DNA of 64,000 nt from an uncultured Vibrio sp. (GCF_963675395.1 NZ_OY776222.1:806001-870000), one strand, 5' to 3'. Positions 17,962-28,527 are shown, counted from the stretch's first letter. Program-made: numbers and translations. Notes: generated from the sequence alone by a model not told the origin.

Positions 17962-19140
17962 ATGAAAAATGAAACATGGATTGTTGCTGCTAAACGAACG
18001 CCGATCGGGTCTTTTCAAGGTGCATTAGCTTCAACCGATGTCACTGAACTCGGGGCAACAGCGATTCAGAGCGCTTTAGCTGAAAGTCAGCTTGGTGCAA
18101 ACAAAATAGATGAAGTACTGATGGGCTGTGTACTGCCTGCCGGTGTTGGGCAAGCGCCTGCAAGACAGGCAAGCTTGAAAGCGGATATGCCACAATCGAT
18201 TGGTTGTACGACACTGAACAAAGTTTGTGGTTCTGGTATGAAGACAGTGATGCTTGCTCATGATTTGATTCAATCTGGCAACGCACATGCTGTCATTGCG
18301 GGTGGCATGGAAAACATGTCTTCCTCTCCTTATCTATTAAAGAAAGCGCGAGAAGGTTTTCGTTTAGGCCACGAACAAGTCCTTGATCACATGTTTTATG
18401 ACGGTTTACAGGATGCCTATCAAGGTGAATTGATGGGTGTATTTGCTGAACAAACAGCACAAAAATTTCAGTTTAATCGCGAAAGCATGGATGGATGGGC
18501 TCAGCAATCAGTGACACGTGCGCAGCAAGCGATTGAACAGGGCTTGTTTAAAGAAGAGATCGTGCCTGTCAATGTGAAAAGTCGACGTGGTGATACCTTG
18601 GTTGTCGACGATGAGCAACCTAGCAAACTCGACGTTGCCAAAATCCCAACTCTGCGTCCTGCGTTTGCGAAAGATGGCGGCGTAACCGCGGCGAACTCTA
18701 GTTCAATTTCTGATGGTGCATCGGCTATGGTTTTAATCGACAGCGAGTTTGGTCAGCAGGAAAACCTGCAACCCCTTGCCAAAATCGTGGCTTATAGCAC
18801 TCATGCGAGATTGCCTGAAGAGTTCACTATTGCACCAGTCTTCGCGATTGAAACGCTGCTGGAAAAAACGGGCTGGGACAAATCGGACGTTGACCTTTGG
18901 GAAATTAATGAGGCTTTCGCTGTTGTGACCCAATACGCGGTGAAAGTACTTGAACTCGATGAGAACAAAGTTAATCCGCGCGGCGGGGCTTGTGCGTTGG
19001 GTCACCCAATTGGCGCAAGTGGTAACCGAATCCTCGTCACTTTGATTCACGCGCTTAAACAGACCGGCGGTAAACGTGGCGTCGCATCACTTTGTATTGG
19101 TGGTGGCGAGGCAACCGCAATCGCGATTGAAATCTGCTAA
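17962..19140 (+). CDS. Acetyl-CoA C-acetyltransferase (thiolase)
   Basis: 392 residues of the degradative thiolase family. The nucleophile is in NKVCGSGMKTVMLA (about Cys90), the His in NEAFAVV, and the C-terminal GGACALGHPIGASGNRI and SLCIGGGEATAIAIE motifs are complete. As first gene of an operon of valine/isoleucine enzymes and divergent from liuR, it could split 2-methylacetoacetyl-CoA (isoleucine) or acetoacetyl-CoA (leucine end product). This pathway choice is inference. Confidence 0.9.
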   Translation: MKNETWIVAAKRTPIGSFQGALASTDVTELGATAIQSALAESQLGANKIDEVLMGCVLPAGVGQAPARQASLKADMPQSIGCTTLNKVCGSGMKTVMLAHDLIQSGNAHAVIAGGMENMSSSPYLLKKAREGFRLGHEQVLDHMFYDGLQDAYQGELMGVFAEQTAQKFQFNRESMDGWAQQSVTRAQQAIEQGLFKEEIVPVNVKSRRGDTLVVDDEQPSKLDVAKIPTLRPAFAKDGGVTAANSSSISDGASAMVLIDSEFGQQENLQPLAKIVAYSTHARLPEEFTIAPVFAIETLLEKTGWDKSDVDLWEINEAFAVVTQYAVKVLELDENKVNPRGGACALGHPIGASGNRILVTLIHALKQTGGKRGVASLCIGGGEATAIAIEIC

Positions 19141-19210
19141 ATCATTCTCAACAAAGTTTCACTTACATAACAGTAGTCAGTAACAAGCTGAAAAATACAA
19201 GGATGTCATC

Positions 19211-20704
19211 ATGACAGAACAAGTAAAGCAGTATATCGGTGGTGAATTCGCCATCTCCGATTCAAAACAATGGCTAGATGTAACCAACCCGGCAACCAAT
19301 GAAGTGATTGCTCAAGTGCCTTGTGCCACGGAATCGGAAATGAATGCGGCGATCGCCAGCGCAACAGAGACGTTTAAACGTTGGAAAGAAGTGGCTGCGC
19401 CGGAGCGAGCGAGATTGATGCTGCGCTACCAACATTTGCTAAAAGAACAGCACGATGAGTTGGCAATATTGCTTTCAAGTGAGACCGGTAAAACCCTTGC
19501 CGATGCAAAAGGTGATATTTGGCGTGGTATTGAAGTCGTGGAACAAGCCGCGAATATTTGTAGCTCAATGATGGGCGAAACGGTGGAAAACGTCGCGACC
19601 AATATTGATGGGTACTCTTACATCCAACCGCTTGGTGTTTGTGCAGGTATCACACCGTTTAACTTCCCAGCGATGATTCCACTATGGATGTTCCCAATGG
19701 CGATTGCTTGCGGTAACACCTTTATTTTGAAACCGTCAGAGCAAGTGCCGCTTACCGCGATGAAACTGGCTGAGCTGTTCGAACAGGCGGGTGCACCAAA
19801 AGGCGTATTGCAAATTGTACACGGTACCAAAGAGCAAGTGGATCGTATTCTTACCGATCCCGTTGTTCGCGCTATCTCTTTTGTCGGCTCTGTGCCAGTC
19901 GGTGAGTACATCTACAAAACGGGTACTGACAACCTAAAACGCGTTCAGTCATTTGCTGGTGCGAAGAACCATATGGTCATCATGCCAGATGCGAACAAAC
20001 AGCAGGTAATCAATAACCTGGTTGGCGCTTCAGTAGGTGCAGCTGGTCAGCGTTGTATGGCGATCTCGGTCGCGGTATTTGTCGGCGAAACCAAAGAGTG
20101 GATTTCGGAGCTTAAGGAGGCGTTATCTCAAGTTCAGCCTGGTGCGTGGGATGATGAAACCGCTGGTTATGGCCCGCTGATAAGCCCGCAAGCGAAACAA
20201 CGTGTGGTGAATCTCATCAATGAAGGTAAGGCGTCTGGCGCAAACTGTGTTCTGGATGGGACAGATTGCCAAGTCGTTGGCTTTCCTGATGGTAACTGGG
20301 TTGGTCCTACACTGTTTACAAACGTGACAACAGACATGTCGATTTATCAGGAAGAGATCTTTGGTCCAGTACTGCTCACCATGGAAGTGGATAACCTGGA
20401 CGAAGCGATTGAACTGATTAATGCCAACCGTTTTGGTAACGGCACGTCTATTTTCACGGCGAATGGCGCCGCCGCGAGAAAGTATCAGCACAATATTGAA
20501 GTGGGTAACGTGGGGATCAACGTGCCAATTCCGGTACCATTGCCATTCTTCTCATTTACGGGTTGGAAAGGCAGTTTCTATGGTGATTTGCATGCTTACG
20601 GTAAACAAGCGGTTCGCTTCTATACCGAAACGAAAACTGTAACCGCGCGCTGGTTTGAAGACGACATCCCAAGCGGCCCGAATATGACTATCGAGCTCAA
20701 CTAA
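19211..20704 (+). CDS. mmsA: CoA-acylating methylmalonate-semialdehyde dehydrogenase
   Basis: 497 residues of the aldehyde dehydrogenase superfamily. Diagnostic MmsA features are [23 protein letters not shown] split as family segments, catalytic Cys in [16 protein letters not shown] (about residue 284) and the C-terminal [20 protein letters not shown]. It converts methylmalonate semialdehyde to propionyl-CoA, the last step of valine breakdown. The gene begins 70 bp after the thiolase and mmsB follows four genes later. Confidence 0.93.
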   Translation: MTEQVKQYIGGEFAISDSKQWLDVTNPATNEVIAQVPCATESEMNAAIASATETFKRWKEVAAPERARLMLRYQHLLKEQHDELAILLSSETGKTLADAKGDIWRGIEVVEQAANICSSMMGETVENVATNIDGYSYIQPLGVCAGITPFNFPAMIPLWMFPMAIACGNTFILKPSEQVPLTAMKLAELFEQAGAPKGVLQIVHGTKEQVDRILTDPVVRAISFVGSVPVGEYIYKTGTDNLKRVQSFAGAKNHMVIMPDANKQQVINNLVGASVGAAGQRCMAISVAVFVGETKEWISELKEALSQVQPGAWDDETAGYGPLISPQAKQRVVNLINEGKASGANCVLDGTDCQVVGFPDGNWVGPTLFTNVTTDMSIYQEEIFGPVLLTMEVDNLDEAIELINANRFGNGTSIFTANGAAARKYQHNIEVGNVGINVPIPVPLPFFSFTGWKGSFYGDLHAYGKQAVRFYTETKTVTARWFEDDIPSGPNMTIELN

Positions 20705-20791
20705 CCATCCTCGCTGACAACATTCTGGCCAAGCCGAAGTCAGAGCTTGGCCTAGATTCGATTGAAATGAATTAGACCCTAGGATTTCAAG

Positions 20792-21946
20792 ATGGATTTT
20801 GAATTAAACGAAGATCAAATCGCATTCGCAGACGCGGCGAAACAGTTCGCGGAACAAATGCTGGCACCTCATGCGGCAGAGTGGGATGAACAACAACATT
20901 TCCCTAAAGATGTCCTTCGTCAGGCGGGTGAGCTGGGATTTTTGAGCATCTACACCCCACCGGAGCACGGGGGCTTGGGACTTTCTCGTCTGGATGCTGC
21001 AATCATTTTTGAACAACTGGCGATGGGCTGTACTGCAACTACTGCGTTTATGACTATCCACAATATGGCGACCTGGATGATCACCAGCTTTGCCAGGCCG
21101 GAAGTGGCTCAGCAATTTAGTGGCGAATTGATTGCCGGTGATAAACTGGCTTCTTATTGCCTCACTGAGCCCAATGCAGGTTCTGATGCGGCTTCGCTGA
21201 CGACAAGTGCAGTGCGTGATGGTGACGAGTTTGTTTTGAATGGCGCAAAAGTGTTTATCTCTGGCGCGGGCGATACTGACGTACTGGTCGTAATGGCGCG
21301 TTCATGTGGTGAAGGGGCTGCTGGTGTGTCTGCCTTTATTGTGCCTGCTGACAGCGAAGGCATTAGTTACGGTAAGAAAGAAGAGAAAATGGGCTGGAAC
21401 TGTCAGCCAACTCGTATGATCACCTTCGAAAATGTTCGCATACCGGCAGAGTATCTGTTGGGTGAAGAGGGTGAAGGCTTTAAGTTCGCTATGCTCGGTC
21501 TTGATGGGGGGCGAATCAACATCGCCACATGTTCTGTTGGTACAGCCCAGCAAGCACTGAACGAAGCAAAACAGTACATGACGGAGCGTAAACAGTTCGG
21601 CCGCTCATTGGCACAATTCCAGGCGTTGCAATTCAAACTAGCGGACATGGCGACAGAGCTGGTCGCTGCACGTCAAATGGTGAGACTTGCTGCCGCCAAA
21701 CTGGATGCTCAACACGCAGAAAAAAGTGCTTACTGCGCAATGGCGAAACGATTCGCGACTGATGTGGGCTTCAAAGTTTGTGACGAAGCGCTGCAAATCC
21801 ACGGTGGTTACGGCTACATCAAAGAATATCCGGTCGAGCGCCACTTCAGGGACGTTCGTGTGCATCAGATTCTTGAAGGTACCAACGAAATCATGCGTCT
21901 GATCATTTCTAGACGTTTACTCACGGAAGGCGTTGAGCTGGTTTAG
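20792..21946 (+). CDS. Acyl-CoA dehydrogenase, probably isobutyryl/2-methylbutyryl-CoA dehydrogenase
   Basis: 384 residues with the full FAD-dependent acyl-CoA dehydrogenase architecture: N-terminal helical domain, beta domain starting at CLTEPNAGSDAASL, and C-terminal helices with QIHGGYGYIKEYPVERHFRD and the HQILEGTNEIMRLIISR signature. Its place between mmsA and two crotonase genes makes branched short-chain acyl-CoA (valine or isoleucine) the likely substrate. Electrons would go to ETF. Confidence 0.88.
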   Translation: MDFELNEDQIAFADAAKQFAEQMLAPHAAEWDEQQHFPKDVLRQAGELGFLSIYTPPEHGGLGLSRLDAAIIFEQLAMGCTATTAFMTIHNMATWMITSFARPEVAQQFSGELIAGDKLASYCLTEPNAGSDAASLTTSAVRDGDEFVLNGAKVFISGAGDTDVLVVMARSCGEGAAGVSAFIVPADSEGISYGKKEEKMGWNCQPTRMITFENVRIPAEYLLGEEGEGFKFAMLGLDGGRINIATCSVGTAQQALNEAKQYMTERKQFGRSLAQFQALQFKLADMATELVAARQMVRLAAAKLDAQHAEKSAYCAMAKRFATDVGFKVCDEALQIHGGYGYIKEYPVERHFRDVRVHQILEGTNEIMRLIISRRLLTEGVELV

Positions 21947-21996
21947 TCAGTGAGACAGAGCTGCACCGAAAGGATTAATAAAGGGATTGAAAGATT

Positions 21997-22773
21997 ATGA
22001 CGGAACAAATCAAATTAGAGCGCGAAAATCACTTTGCTAAGCTAACCATCAGCAATCCACCTGCGAATACGTGGACGCTAGAGTCTCTGAATCAGCTTAA
22101 AGAGTTGGCGATTGAACTTAGCAACGACCGTTCTATTTATGCTTTAGTTTTAACAGGCGAAGGGGAGAAGTTTTTCTCGGCTGGCGCGGACCTTAACAAC
22201 TTTGCATCGGGTGATAAATCGCAAGCGGCAGATATGGCGTTCGCGTTTGGCCAAGCGTTTGAAGCATTGTCTGCATTTGATGGCGTTTCTATTGCAGCCA
22301 TCAATGGCTATGCGATGGGCGGCGGACTAGAAGTGGCGATGGCGTGTGACATTCGTATCGCTGAAGAACAGGTACAAATGGCATTGCCAGAAGCCACTGT
22401 CGGCTTGTTGCCTTGTGCCGGAGGAACGCAAAATCTTACTGCGTTAGTCGGCGAAGGTTGGGCGAAGCGCATGATCTTGTGTGGTGAACGTGTGACTGCT
22501 GAGCGAGCGGAGAAAATTGGTTTGGTCGAAGAGGTGGTCGCGAAAGGCCAGGCATTAGACGAAGCAATGGCATTGGCTCAGCGTGTTGCGGGTCAATCGC
22601 CTAAGTCTGTATCTGCATGCAAAACACTCATCCAGAATCGACGCAGCCAGACTCATGCGGCAGGGTTAGTGTTGGAGCGTGAACTGTTCTTACAGCTTTT
22701 CAATACGCAAGATCAGACAGAGGGCGTAAATGCGTTTTTACAAAAGCGCAAGCCTAACTGGACCAATAGTTAA
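21997..22773 (+). CDS. Enoyl-CoA hydratase (valine/isoleucine branch)
   Basis: 258-residue crotonase-fold protein. It has FFSAGADLNNF, the oxyanion-hole GYAMGGGLEVAMACD (about residues 107-121, Glu present) and LPEATVGLLPCAGGTQNL with the second Glu. It would hydrate methacrylyl-CoA or tiglyl-CoA made by the preceding dehydrogenase. It lies 50 bp after that gene and 9 bp before the hydrolase. Confidence 0.88.
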   Translation: MTEQIKLERENHFAKLTISNPPANTWTLESLNQLKELAIELSNDRSIYALVLTGEGEKFFSAGADLNNFASGDKSQAADMAFAFGQAFEALSAFDGVSIAAINGYAMGGGLEVAMACDIRIAEEQVQMALPEATVGLLPCAGGTQNLTALVGEGWAKRMILCGERVTAERAEKIGLVEEVVAKGQALDEAMALAQRVAGQSPKSVSACKTLIQNRRSQTHAAGLVLERELFLQLFNTQDQTEGVNAFLQKRKPNWTNS

Positions 22774-22782
22774 GGAGTTACC

Positions 22783-23931
22783 ATGGTCAATAAAGTGAAT
22801 ATGACCAGCAAAGTCAATGTGTCAAAGCTTGAATGTGCTGATGGCTCCATCATCGGTGTGCTGGAATTAGATAACCCAGCATCACTTAACGCACTGAGCT
22901 ATGTGATGATCGAGCAACTCTATAATCAACTGCTTGAGTGGCAAACAGATGACAATATCGTCGCGGTCGTTTTACATGCTCAGGGTGAAAAGGCATTCTG
23001 TGCAGGTGGTGATATTCAAGCGATCTACCGCGCGTTAGAGAACAAAGAGCAAGATTTTGAAGCGGCGTTTTCAGCCATGGAAACGTTCTTCGACCTCGAA
23101 TATCGCTGTGATCATCTTATTCATACTTACTCAAAACCCATTATTGCTTGGGGGCATGGCTACCTGATGGGTGGTGGTGTGGGTTTGTTTATGGGCGCGA
23201 GCCATCGCGTGGCAGAAACGACTACACGATTTGCGATGCCAGAAATCAAGATTGGTCTTTATCCTGACGTGGGTGCGACCTATTTTTTGAATCAGTTACC
23301 AAAACATTTCGCACTGTTTCTTGGCTTAACCGCATGTCAGATCAACGCGACCGACATGAAAGCATTAGGGTTAAGTCAATGGATTGCATCTCCAGATAGT
23401 AAGGGAAGTTTCTTCGCTCAACTCGCCAGTATTCGTTGGAAGAGTGAAGTGGATATTAACGAGAAAATTGCGACGCTACTTCACTCACTATCAATCAAAG
23501 AGCCGGGTGAGGGCATGCTGTTACCTCATGCTAATTTGATCGAGCAACTTTGTCGTGGTGACTTATCAACGATAACTGAAGCGATAACCAGCACTGATGT
23601 GGATGATAAATGGTTCGTGAACGCGCAGAAAACGCTCAGGTATGGCAGTCCTCTCTCCCTCAATATTACTTACCAGCAGCTAACTCAATATCAAAGCCTC
23701 TCACTGGAAGCCTGTTTTGATTTGGAGTTCAATCTGACTCTGCGCTGCGGTTTAGAAGGTGACTTTAGAGAAGGCGTTCGTGCACTCATCATTGATAAAA
23801 CCAACCAACCGACGTGGATGCACAAATGTGTTGTTGATGTAACACCGCAGGAGCTGCAACGCTTTTTTGCGCCGATTGATTCCGTTGATTACCCATTCAC
23901 CAAAACACAATTGGCTTCGGCAGAACTCTAG
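22783..23931 (+). CDS. 3-hydroxyisobutyryl-CoA hydrolase
   Basis: 382 residues, longer than ordinary crotonases, as for HIBYL-CoA hydrolases. Diagnostic motifs are AFCAGGDIQAIYRA, GHGYLMGGGVGLFMGASHRV, FAMPEIKIGLYPDVGATYFL, and FDLEFNLTLRCGLEGDFREGVRALI near the C-terminus. It releases CoA from 3-hydroxyisobutyryl-CoA in valine catabolism. AGGAG lies just before the start. A downstream ATG at 22801 is an alternative start. Confidence 0.9.
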   Translation: MVNKVNMTSKVNVSKLECADGSIIGVLELDNPASLNALSYVMIEQLYNQLLEWQTDDNIVAVVLHAQGEKAFCAGGDIQAIYRALENKEQDFEAAFSAMETFFDLEYRCDHLIHTYSKPIIAWGHGYLMGGGVGLFMGASHRVAETTTRFAMPEIKIGLYPDVGATYFLNQLPKHFALFLGLTACQINATDMKALGLSQWIASPDSKGSFFAQLASIRWKSEVDINEKIATLLHSLSIKEPGEGMLLPHANLIEQLCRGDLSTITEAITSTDVDDKWFVNAQKTLRYGSPLSLNITYQQLTQYQSLSLEACFDLEFNLTLRCGLEGDFREGVRALIIDKTNQPTWMHKCVVDVTPQELQRFFAPIDSVDYPFTKTQLASAEL

Positions 23932-23990
23932 TTCAATGGAATAGTTAAACGCAGTATCCGTACGACGAAGCGATAAGGAAGAGATATAAC

Positions 23991-24887
23991 ATGGATAAAA
24001 TAGCATTTATTGGTCTTGGCAACATGGGTGCACCTATGGCTAAGAATCTCGTCAAAGCAGGTTTAAATGTTGAAGTTTTTGATTTAAATCCGAACGCGAT
24101 AGAGGAACTAAGCGCACTTGGTGCTTCGAGTGCTGATTCTGTTAAGCAAGCGGTACAAGGAGCGAGTGTTGTCGTTACTATGTTGCCAGCCAGTCAACAT
24201 GTCACAAGCGTCTATCTTGGCAAAGATGGCATCTTAGAAAGCGTAGAATCTGGAACGTTACTGATCGACTCGTCAACAATCGACCCTGCGACGGCAAGAA
24301 TGGTTGGTTCAAAAGCACAGCAGCTTGGTATCAGCTTTGTCGATGCGCCTGTTTCGGGCGGTGTTGCTGGCGCAGCTGCTGGGACACTGACATTTATTGT
24401 TGGTGGTTCACAAGAGAACTTTGTTCAGACAAAGGTGGTGCTTAGCCATATGGGAAAAAACATCTTCCATGCAGGTGAAGTTGGCGCGGGACAGGTGGCG
24501 AAAATCTGCAATAACATGATGCTGGGTATTCTGATGAGCGGCACTTGTGAGGCACTTAACCTTGGTATAGAGAACGGTCTCGATCCTAAAGTGCTGTCTG
24601 ACATTATGTTGCAAAGCTCTGGGCGTAACTGGGCACTAGAACTCTACAACCCATGTCCAAGCGTGATGGAAAATGCGCCAGCGAGTAATGGCTATCAAGG
24701 TGGCTTTATGAGTCAGCTAATGGCCAAAGATCTTGGTCTCGCTATGGAAGCGGCAGTTGCCAGTCAAACTTCAACGCCAATGGGTAGCCTAGCACGCAAT
24801 CTATTTAATTTTCATAACGGTCAGGGTAACGGAGAAAAAGATTTTTCTAGTTTGTTTGAGTTCTACCAAAAGCAAAATCAGGCCTAA
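23991..24887 (+). CDS. mmsB: 3-hydroxyisobutyrate dehydrogenase
   Basis: 298-residue beta-hydroxyacid dehydrogenase. The NAD-binding GLGNMGAPMAKNL starts at residue 7; the substrate motif FVDAPVSGGVAGAAAGTL and catalytic Lys in GQVAKICNNMMLG (about residue 170) follow. It oxidises 3-hydroxyisobutyrate to methylmalonate semialdehyde, feeding MmsA. It lies 59 bp after the hydrolase and 9 bp before the SDR gene. Confidence 0.93.
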   Translation: MDKIAFIGLGNMGAPMAKNLVKAGLNVEVFDLNPNAIEELSALGASSADSVKQAVQGASVVVTMLPASQHVTSVYLGKDGILESVESGTLLIDSSTIDPATARMVGSKAQQLGISFVDAPVSGGVAGAAAGTLTFIVGGSQENFVQTKVVLSHMGKNIFHAGEVGAGQVAKICNNMMLGILMSGTCEALNLGIENGLDPKVLSDIMLQSSGRNWALELYNPCPSVMENAPASNGYQGGFMSQLMAKDLGLAMEAAVASQTSTPMGSLARNLFNFHNGQGNGEKDFSSLFEFYQKQNQA

Positions 24888-24896
24888 GGAGCGCTT

Positions 24897-25655
24897 ATGG
24901 AGTTAGCAAATAAAGTCATTGCAATTACAGGTGCAGGCCAGGGCTTGGGAAAACAGATGGCACTATCACTGGCTCAAAGTGGTGTCAATCTGGCTCTGAT
25001 TGATCTCAACCCAGAGCAGTTGAGCGAGACACAGGCAGAGTGTCAATATCTGGGAGTAACTGCGCGTAGCTATGTGACTAATGTAACCGACGAACAACAA
25101 GTTTGTGCTGCCTTTGAGCAAATTGCAGCAGACTTTAAACAGCTGAATGGCTTGATAAACAACGCCGGTATTATGCGTGATGGTATGTTTATTAAAGTCA
25201 AAGATGGTCAGGTAACGCCCATGTCTCTGGAGCAGTTTCAGTCGGTTATAGATGTGAATGTGACTGGTACCTTCTTATGTGGTCGTGAGGCGAGCAAAGT
25301 AATGCTCAAGACTGACAGTAAAGGTGTGCTAATTAATATATCAAGCGTCGCGCGTGCCGGGAATATCGGACAAACCAATTACTCCGCATCGAAAGCCGCG
25401 GTTGCTGCTATGGCTACCGTATGGGCGAAAGAACTGGGTCGTTTTGGGATTCGCTCCGTCGCGATTGCGCCCGGAGTTATCAAAACCGCGATGACGGATC
25501 AGATTAAACCAGAAGCCATGGAACGCTTGCTCAGAATGATCCCTGTTGGGCGCTTGGGTCTCGCTGATGAAATCTCTGCTACCGTGAAATATGTGTTAAC
25601 TAACGAATTCGTGACCGGAAGAGTATTAGAAGTTGATGGTGGTATGCGAATGTAA
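24897..25655 (+). CDS. Short-chain dehydrogenase/reductase (FabG-like)
   Basis: 252-residue classical SDR: cofactor motif TGAGQGLGKQ (about residues 11-20), NNAG (about residues 88-91), catalytic Ser, and YSASK. C-terminal EVDGGMRM is typical of FabG-like members. As last gene of a valine/isoleucine operon it may act as 2-methyl-3-hydroxybutyryl-CoA dehydrogenase of isoleucine breakdown; sequence alone cannot separate this from a 3-oxoacyl reductase. A 10-bp-arm hairpin follows. Confidence 0.85.
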   Translation: MELANKVIAITGAGQGLGKQMALSLAQSGVNLALIDLNPEQLSETQAECQYLGVTARSYVTNVTDEQQVCAAFEQIAADFKQLNGLINNAGIMRDGMFIKVKDGQVTPMSLEQFQSVIDVNVTGTFLCGREASKVMLKTDSKGVLINISSVARAGNIGQTNYSASKAAVAAMATVWAKELGRFGIRSVAIAPGVIKTAMTDQIKPEAMERLLRMIPVGRLGLADEISATVKYVLTNEFVTGRVLEVDGGMRM

Positions 25656-25667
25656 ACCCGCTCACAA

Positions 25668-25696
25668 GGCTAACAATGTCCGCTGTATTGTTAGCC
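25668..25696 (+). terminator. Hairpin after the valine/isoleucine operon
   Basis: Perfect 10-bp arms GGCTAACAAT and ATTGTTAGCC with a 9-base loop, 12 bp after the SDR stop. No T-run follows, so it may be a terminator of modest strength or a 3'-end stabiliser. Confidence 0.55.
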
Positions 25697-26230
25697 AATA
25701 GCAGCGTTTCTTAATGGATGCTAACTCCGATCGTGTCTGCTTCATTTCTTCTTCGGCCGATATCCACTTAGCGATGCCTTCCTCCCCATTTTTTAATCGC
25801 CCTTCTTAAAACCGTGCATAGTTCACACTTTGTCATACACATTAAAGGGCACGCAGTATCATATATGCAAACGTACAAGAACGGTGCAGATGAAATTTAT
25901 AATGTTATGAGACTGTTACCACATACTGTGGGCATTGTTTGTTCAAACCACACCGTTGTGGTGCAATCATTAGTGTTCGATGTAAATTTTTTGTATTGAA
26001 AAATTTAGAAATTAATCTACCCAAAAATCTTGAAATACAAAAATAATAATATGTTAATTTTAACTTGTTGATATTTATAAATTAATTTTTGTTGTTTGAG
26101 TTAGGTATGACTTTCTAAGTCGTCAAGATCAACAGGCCACCTTTGTATTTCTAAGCACAAATTTCCAACATTTTCTGAATGTATTTATAGAAATGGTTTG
26201 AGATCGAACTAATTTTCAGGCATTTTATAT
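25697..26230. other. Gene-free AT-rich region upstream of betI
   Basis: About 530 bp with very AT-rich stretches near 25980-26100. It should hold the promoter region of the bet operon, but I cannot assign exact -10/-35 elements. An open frame at 25814-25999 lacks a ribosome-binding site and resembles nothing I know. Confidence 0.4.
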
Positions 26231-26250
26231 TTAACTAACCGTTCAATTAA
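26231..26250. promoter_or_regulatory. Candidate BetI operator
   Basis: TTAACTAACCGTTCAATTAA is an imperfect palindrome that resembles the TetR-type BetI target recalled for Vibrio and Escherichia (TTGA-TTGAACGTTCAA-type). It lies 18 bp before betI, as expected for autorepression. Confidence 0.45.
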
Positions 26251-26267
26251 AAATGAAAGGGGACGAA

Positions 26268-26867
26268 ATGCCGAAGGTGGGAATGCCTGAAATCAGGAAA
26301 CCACAGCTTGTAAAAGCGACGATGTCCGTGATTGACAGGGTCGGTTTACACGCTGCAAGCATCTCGTTGATCAGCAAAGAGGCTGGAGTATCAACGGGGA
26401 TCATCAATCATTATTTTGGTGGTAAGCACGGGCTGTTGGAAGAAACGATGCGCGAGATCCTTCGCCAGCTTTCATTCACGATCACGAAAAAGCTTCGAGA
26501 GTTGCCAGCTGATGCTCATCACCAACGTATCAATGCCATTATTGACGGCAACTTTGTTGGCTTTCAGGCAGAAAACAAAGTCGCTAAGACTTGGCTAGCT
26601 TTCTGGTCTTACTCTATGCATGACGAGCAGCTCAAGCGTCTGCAACGAGTGAATGAACGACGCCTTCTGTCCCATCTAAGAAGAGAACTAAAAGCACTAT
26701 TAAGTGCGGAGCAAGCAGAATTGGTTGCTCACGGGATTGCGTCACTGATCGACGGTATATGGCTTCGCGGAACGCTCAACCCGCAAGGCATTGATGCTGA
26801 GAAAGCAAGAGTCATCATCAATGACTACCTAGAAAAGCAGCTAACGTTTTACTCTCATAAATTATAA
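26268..26867 (+). CDS. betI: Choline-responsive TetR-family repressor BetI
   Basis: 199 residues. The N-terminal helix-turn-helix carries [20 protein letters not shown] and [28 protein letters not shown], a near-invariant BetI stretch. It represses betIBA until choline is present. The start at 26268 has AAAGGGGA five bases upstream. It is the first gene of a six-gene bet/choXWV operon. Confidence 0.93.
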   Translation: MPKVGMPEIRKPQLVKATMSVIDRVGLHAASISLISKEAGVSTGIINHYFGGKHGLLEETMREILRQLSFTITKKLRELPADAHHQRINAIIDGNFVGFQAENKVAKTWLAFWSYSMHDEQLKRLQRVNERRLLSHLRRELKALLSAEQAELVAHGIASLIDGIWLRGTLNPQGIDAEKARVIINDYLEKQLTFYSHKL

Positions 26868-26885
26868 AAGTCACAGGTCTTCACA

Positions 26886-28346
26886 ATGGAAATGAAAACA
26901 CACTACATCGATGGTGCTATGTATATCGGATGTTCTGAAGAGCATTTCACCACATACAATCCGGCCAATGGTGAGCCATTAGCTAATGTTAAACAAGCTA
27001 ACCAGCACGATATGGAAGCGGCTATCGAATCTGCAAAACGTGGTTTTGCAAAATGGTCTGCGATGACGTCTATCGAGCGTAGCCGTATTCTGCATAAAGC
27101 GGTAGCAATATTACGCGAGCGAAACGATGAACTAGCAGCGCTCGAAGTTGCTGATACCGGTAAGCCAATTCAAGAAGCGATTGCTGTTGATGTGGTAACG
27201 GGTGCTGACGTGATTGAATATTACGCTGGACTAGCCCCGAGTCTACAAGGTGATCAGCAACCGCTAAACGAAAACCAGTTTTTCTATACGCGCCATGAAC
27301 CACTAGGTATTTGTGCGGGCATCGGTGCCTGGAACTATCCAATTCAAATTGCGATGTGGAAATCTGCGCCAGCATTGGCTGCGGGCAACGTAATGATTTT
27401 TAAACCCTCAGAAGAAACACCACTGACTGCGTTAAAACTTGCGGAAATTTACTCAGAAGCAGGCGTACCAGATGGCGTATTCAACGTTGTGCAAGGTGAT
27501 TACCGTGTTGGTCAGATGCTAACGGCACATCCCGATATTGCAAAAGTATCATTCACGGGAGAAGTGGGTACGGGCAAAATCGTGATGGGCGACAGTGCGA
27601 AAACGCTCAAGCAAGTTACGATGGAGCTGGGTGGTAAGTCACCACTGATCGTATTTGATGATGCAAAATTAAACGACGCTGTTTCAGCGGCGATGGTGGC
27701 TAACTTTTATACTCAGGGTGAAGTTTGTACCAACGGTACGCGCGTGTTTGTTCATGAAGCCATTTATGACGAGTTCGTTGCGCAGCTGAAAACGCGTACT
27801 GAATTATTGATTGTCGGCGATCCTCTAGATGAAAACACCCAAATCGGTGCTCTGATTTCAAAAGACCATGAAGGCAAAGTGTTGTCTGCGGTTGAAGAGG
27901 CTAAGGCAAGTGGCGCAACGCTACTGACTGGCGGTTACAAAGTCACGGACAACGGCCTGGAAAGCGGTAACTTCGTTGCACCAACAGTATTTGTTGATTG
28001 TGACGATAGCATGAGTGTTGTGCAGCACGAGATTTTCGGCCCGGTTATGTCAGTGCTGAAGTTCAGTAATGAAACTGAAGTTATCGAACGTGCCAACGAC
28101 ACTGAGTACGGTCTGGCTGCGGGTGTCTTCACTCAGAATCTATCGCGCGCTCATCGCGTGATTCATAAAATTCAAGCGGGTATCTGCTGGGTGAATGCAT
28201 GGGGTGATTCTCCTGCAGAGATGCCTGTCGGCGGATACAAACAATCTGGTATTGGTCGTGAAAACGGTGTCGAAACACTGAAACACTACACGCAAACTAA
28301 GAGCGTGCTGGTTCAGCTGAGCGACTTCGAAAGCCCTTACGCTTAA
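26886..28346 (+). CDS. betB: Betaine aldehyde dehydrogenase
   Basis: 486-residue NAD-dependent aldehyde dehydrogenase. [35 protein letters not shown] and the catalytic Cys in [15 protein letters not shown] (about residue 285) are BetB-typical. It turns betaine aldehyde into the osmoprotectant glycine betaine. It starts 18 bp after betI; a miniature inverted-repeat element begins at the last base of its stop codon. Confidence 0.94.
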   Translation: MEMKTHYIDGAMYIGCSEEHFTTYNPANGEPLANVKQANQHDMEAAIESAKRGFAKWSAMTSIERSRILHKAVAILRERNDELAALEVADTGKPIQEAIAVDVVTGADVIEYYAGLAPSLQGDQQPLNENQFFYTRHEPLGICAGIGAWNYPIQIAMWKSAPALAAGNVMIFKPSEETPLTALKLAEIYSEAGVPDGVFNVVQGDYRVGQMLTAHPDIAKVSFTGEVGTGKIVMGDSAKTLKQVTMELGGKSPLIVFDDAKLNDAVSAAMVANFYTQGEVCTNGTRVFVHEAIYDEFVAQLKTRTELLIVGDPLDENTQIGALISKDHEGKVLSAVEEAKASGATLLTGGYKVTDNGLESGNFVAPTVFVDCDDSMSVVQHEIFGPVMSVLKFSNETEVIERANDTEYGLAAGVFTQNLSRAHRVIHKIQAGICWVNAWGDSPAEMPVGGYKQSGIGRENGVETLKHYTQTKSVLVQLSDFESPYA

Positions 28347-28507
28347 TACCAATCGTAGTAGATAACTGGCCATTTTAGCTGGTTAAAATGCTCGATAACT
28401 TCGTTGTCAATTTTGATTGTAGGCTTACTACTTATCGAAAATTTCCGCCTTGTTCTCTAGCATTTTTCCTACGCTATCGCTGTCCACTTATTTACTGTGA
28501 TTGGTAT
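28346..28507. mobile_element. 162-bp MITE-like element between betB and betA
   Basis: The element begins ATACCAATC and ends GATTGGTAT, exact 9-bp terminal inverted repeats. The similarity continues inward (left GTAGTAGATAACTGG against the complement of the right end ACAGTAAATAAGTGG), so the inverted repeat is about 24 bp with mismatches. It fills almost the whole betB-betA gap, contains no gene, and its text matches a repeat type I associate with intergenic regions of many vibrios. It has no transposase. Confidence 0.7.
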
Positions 28508-28527
28508 AACCTTCCAGGAGAATCAAA

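Noticed and set aside
25814..25999. 61-residue frame upstream of betI
   Set aside because: No ribosome-binding site and low-complexity composition; lies in the AT-rich control region.
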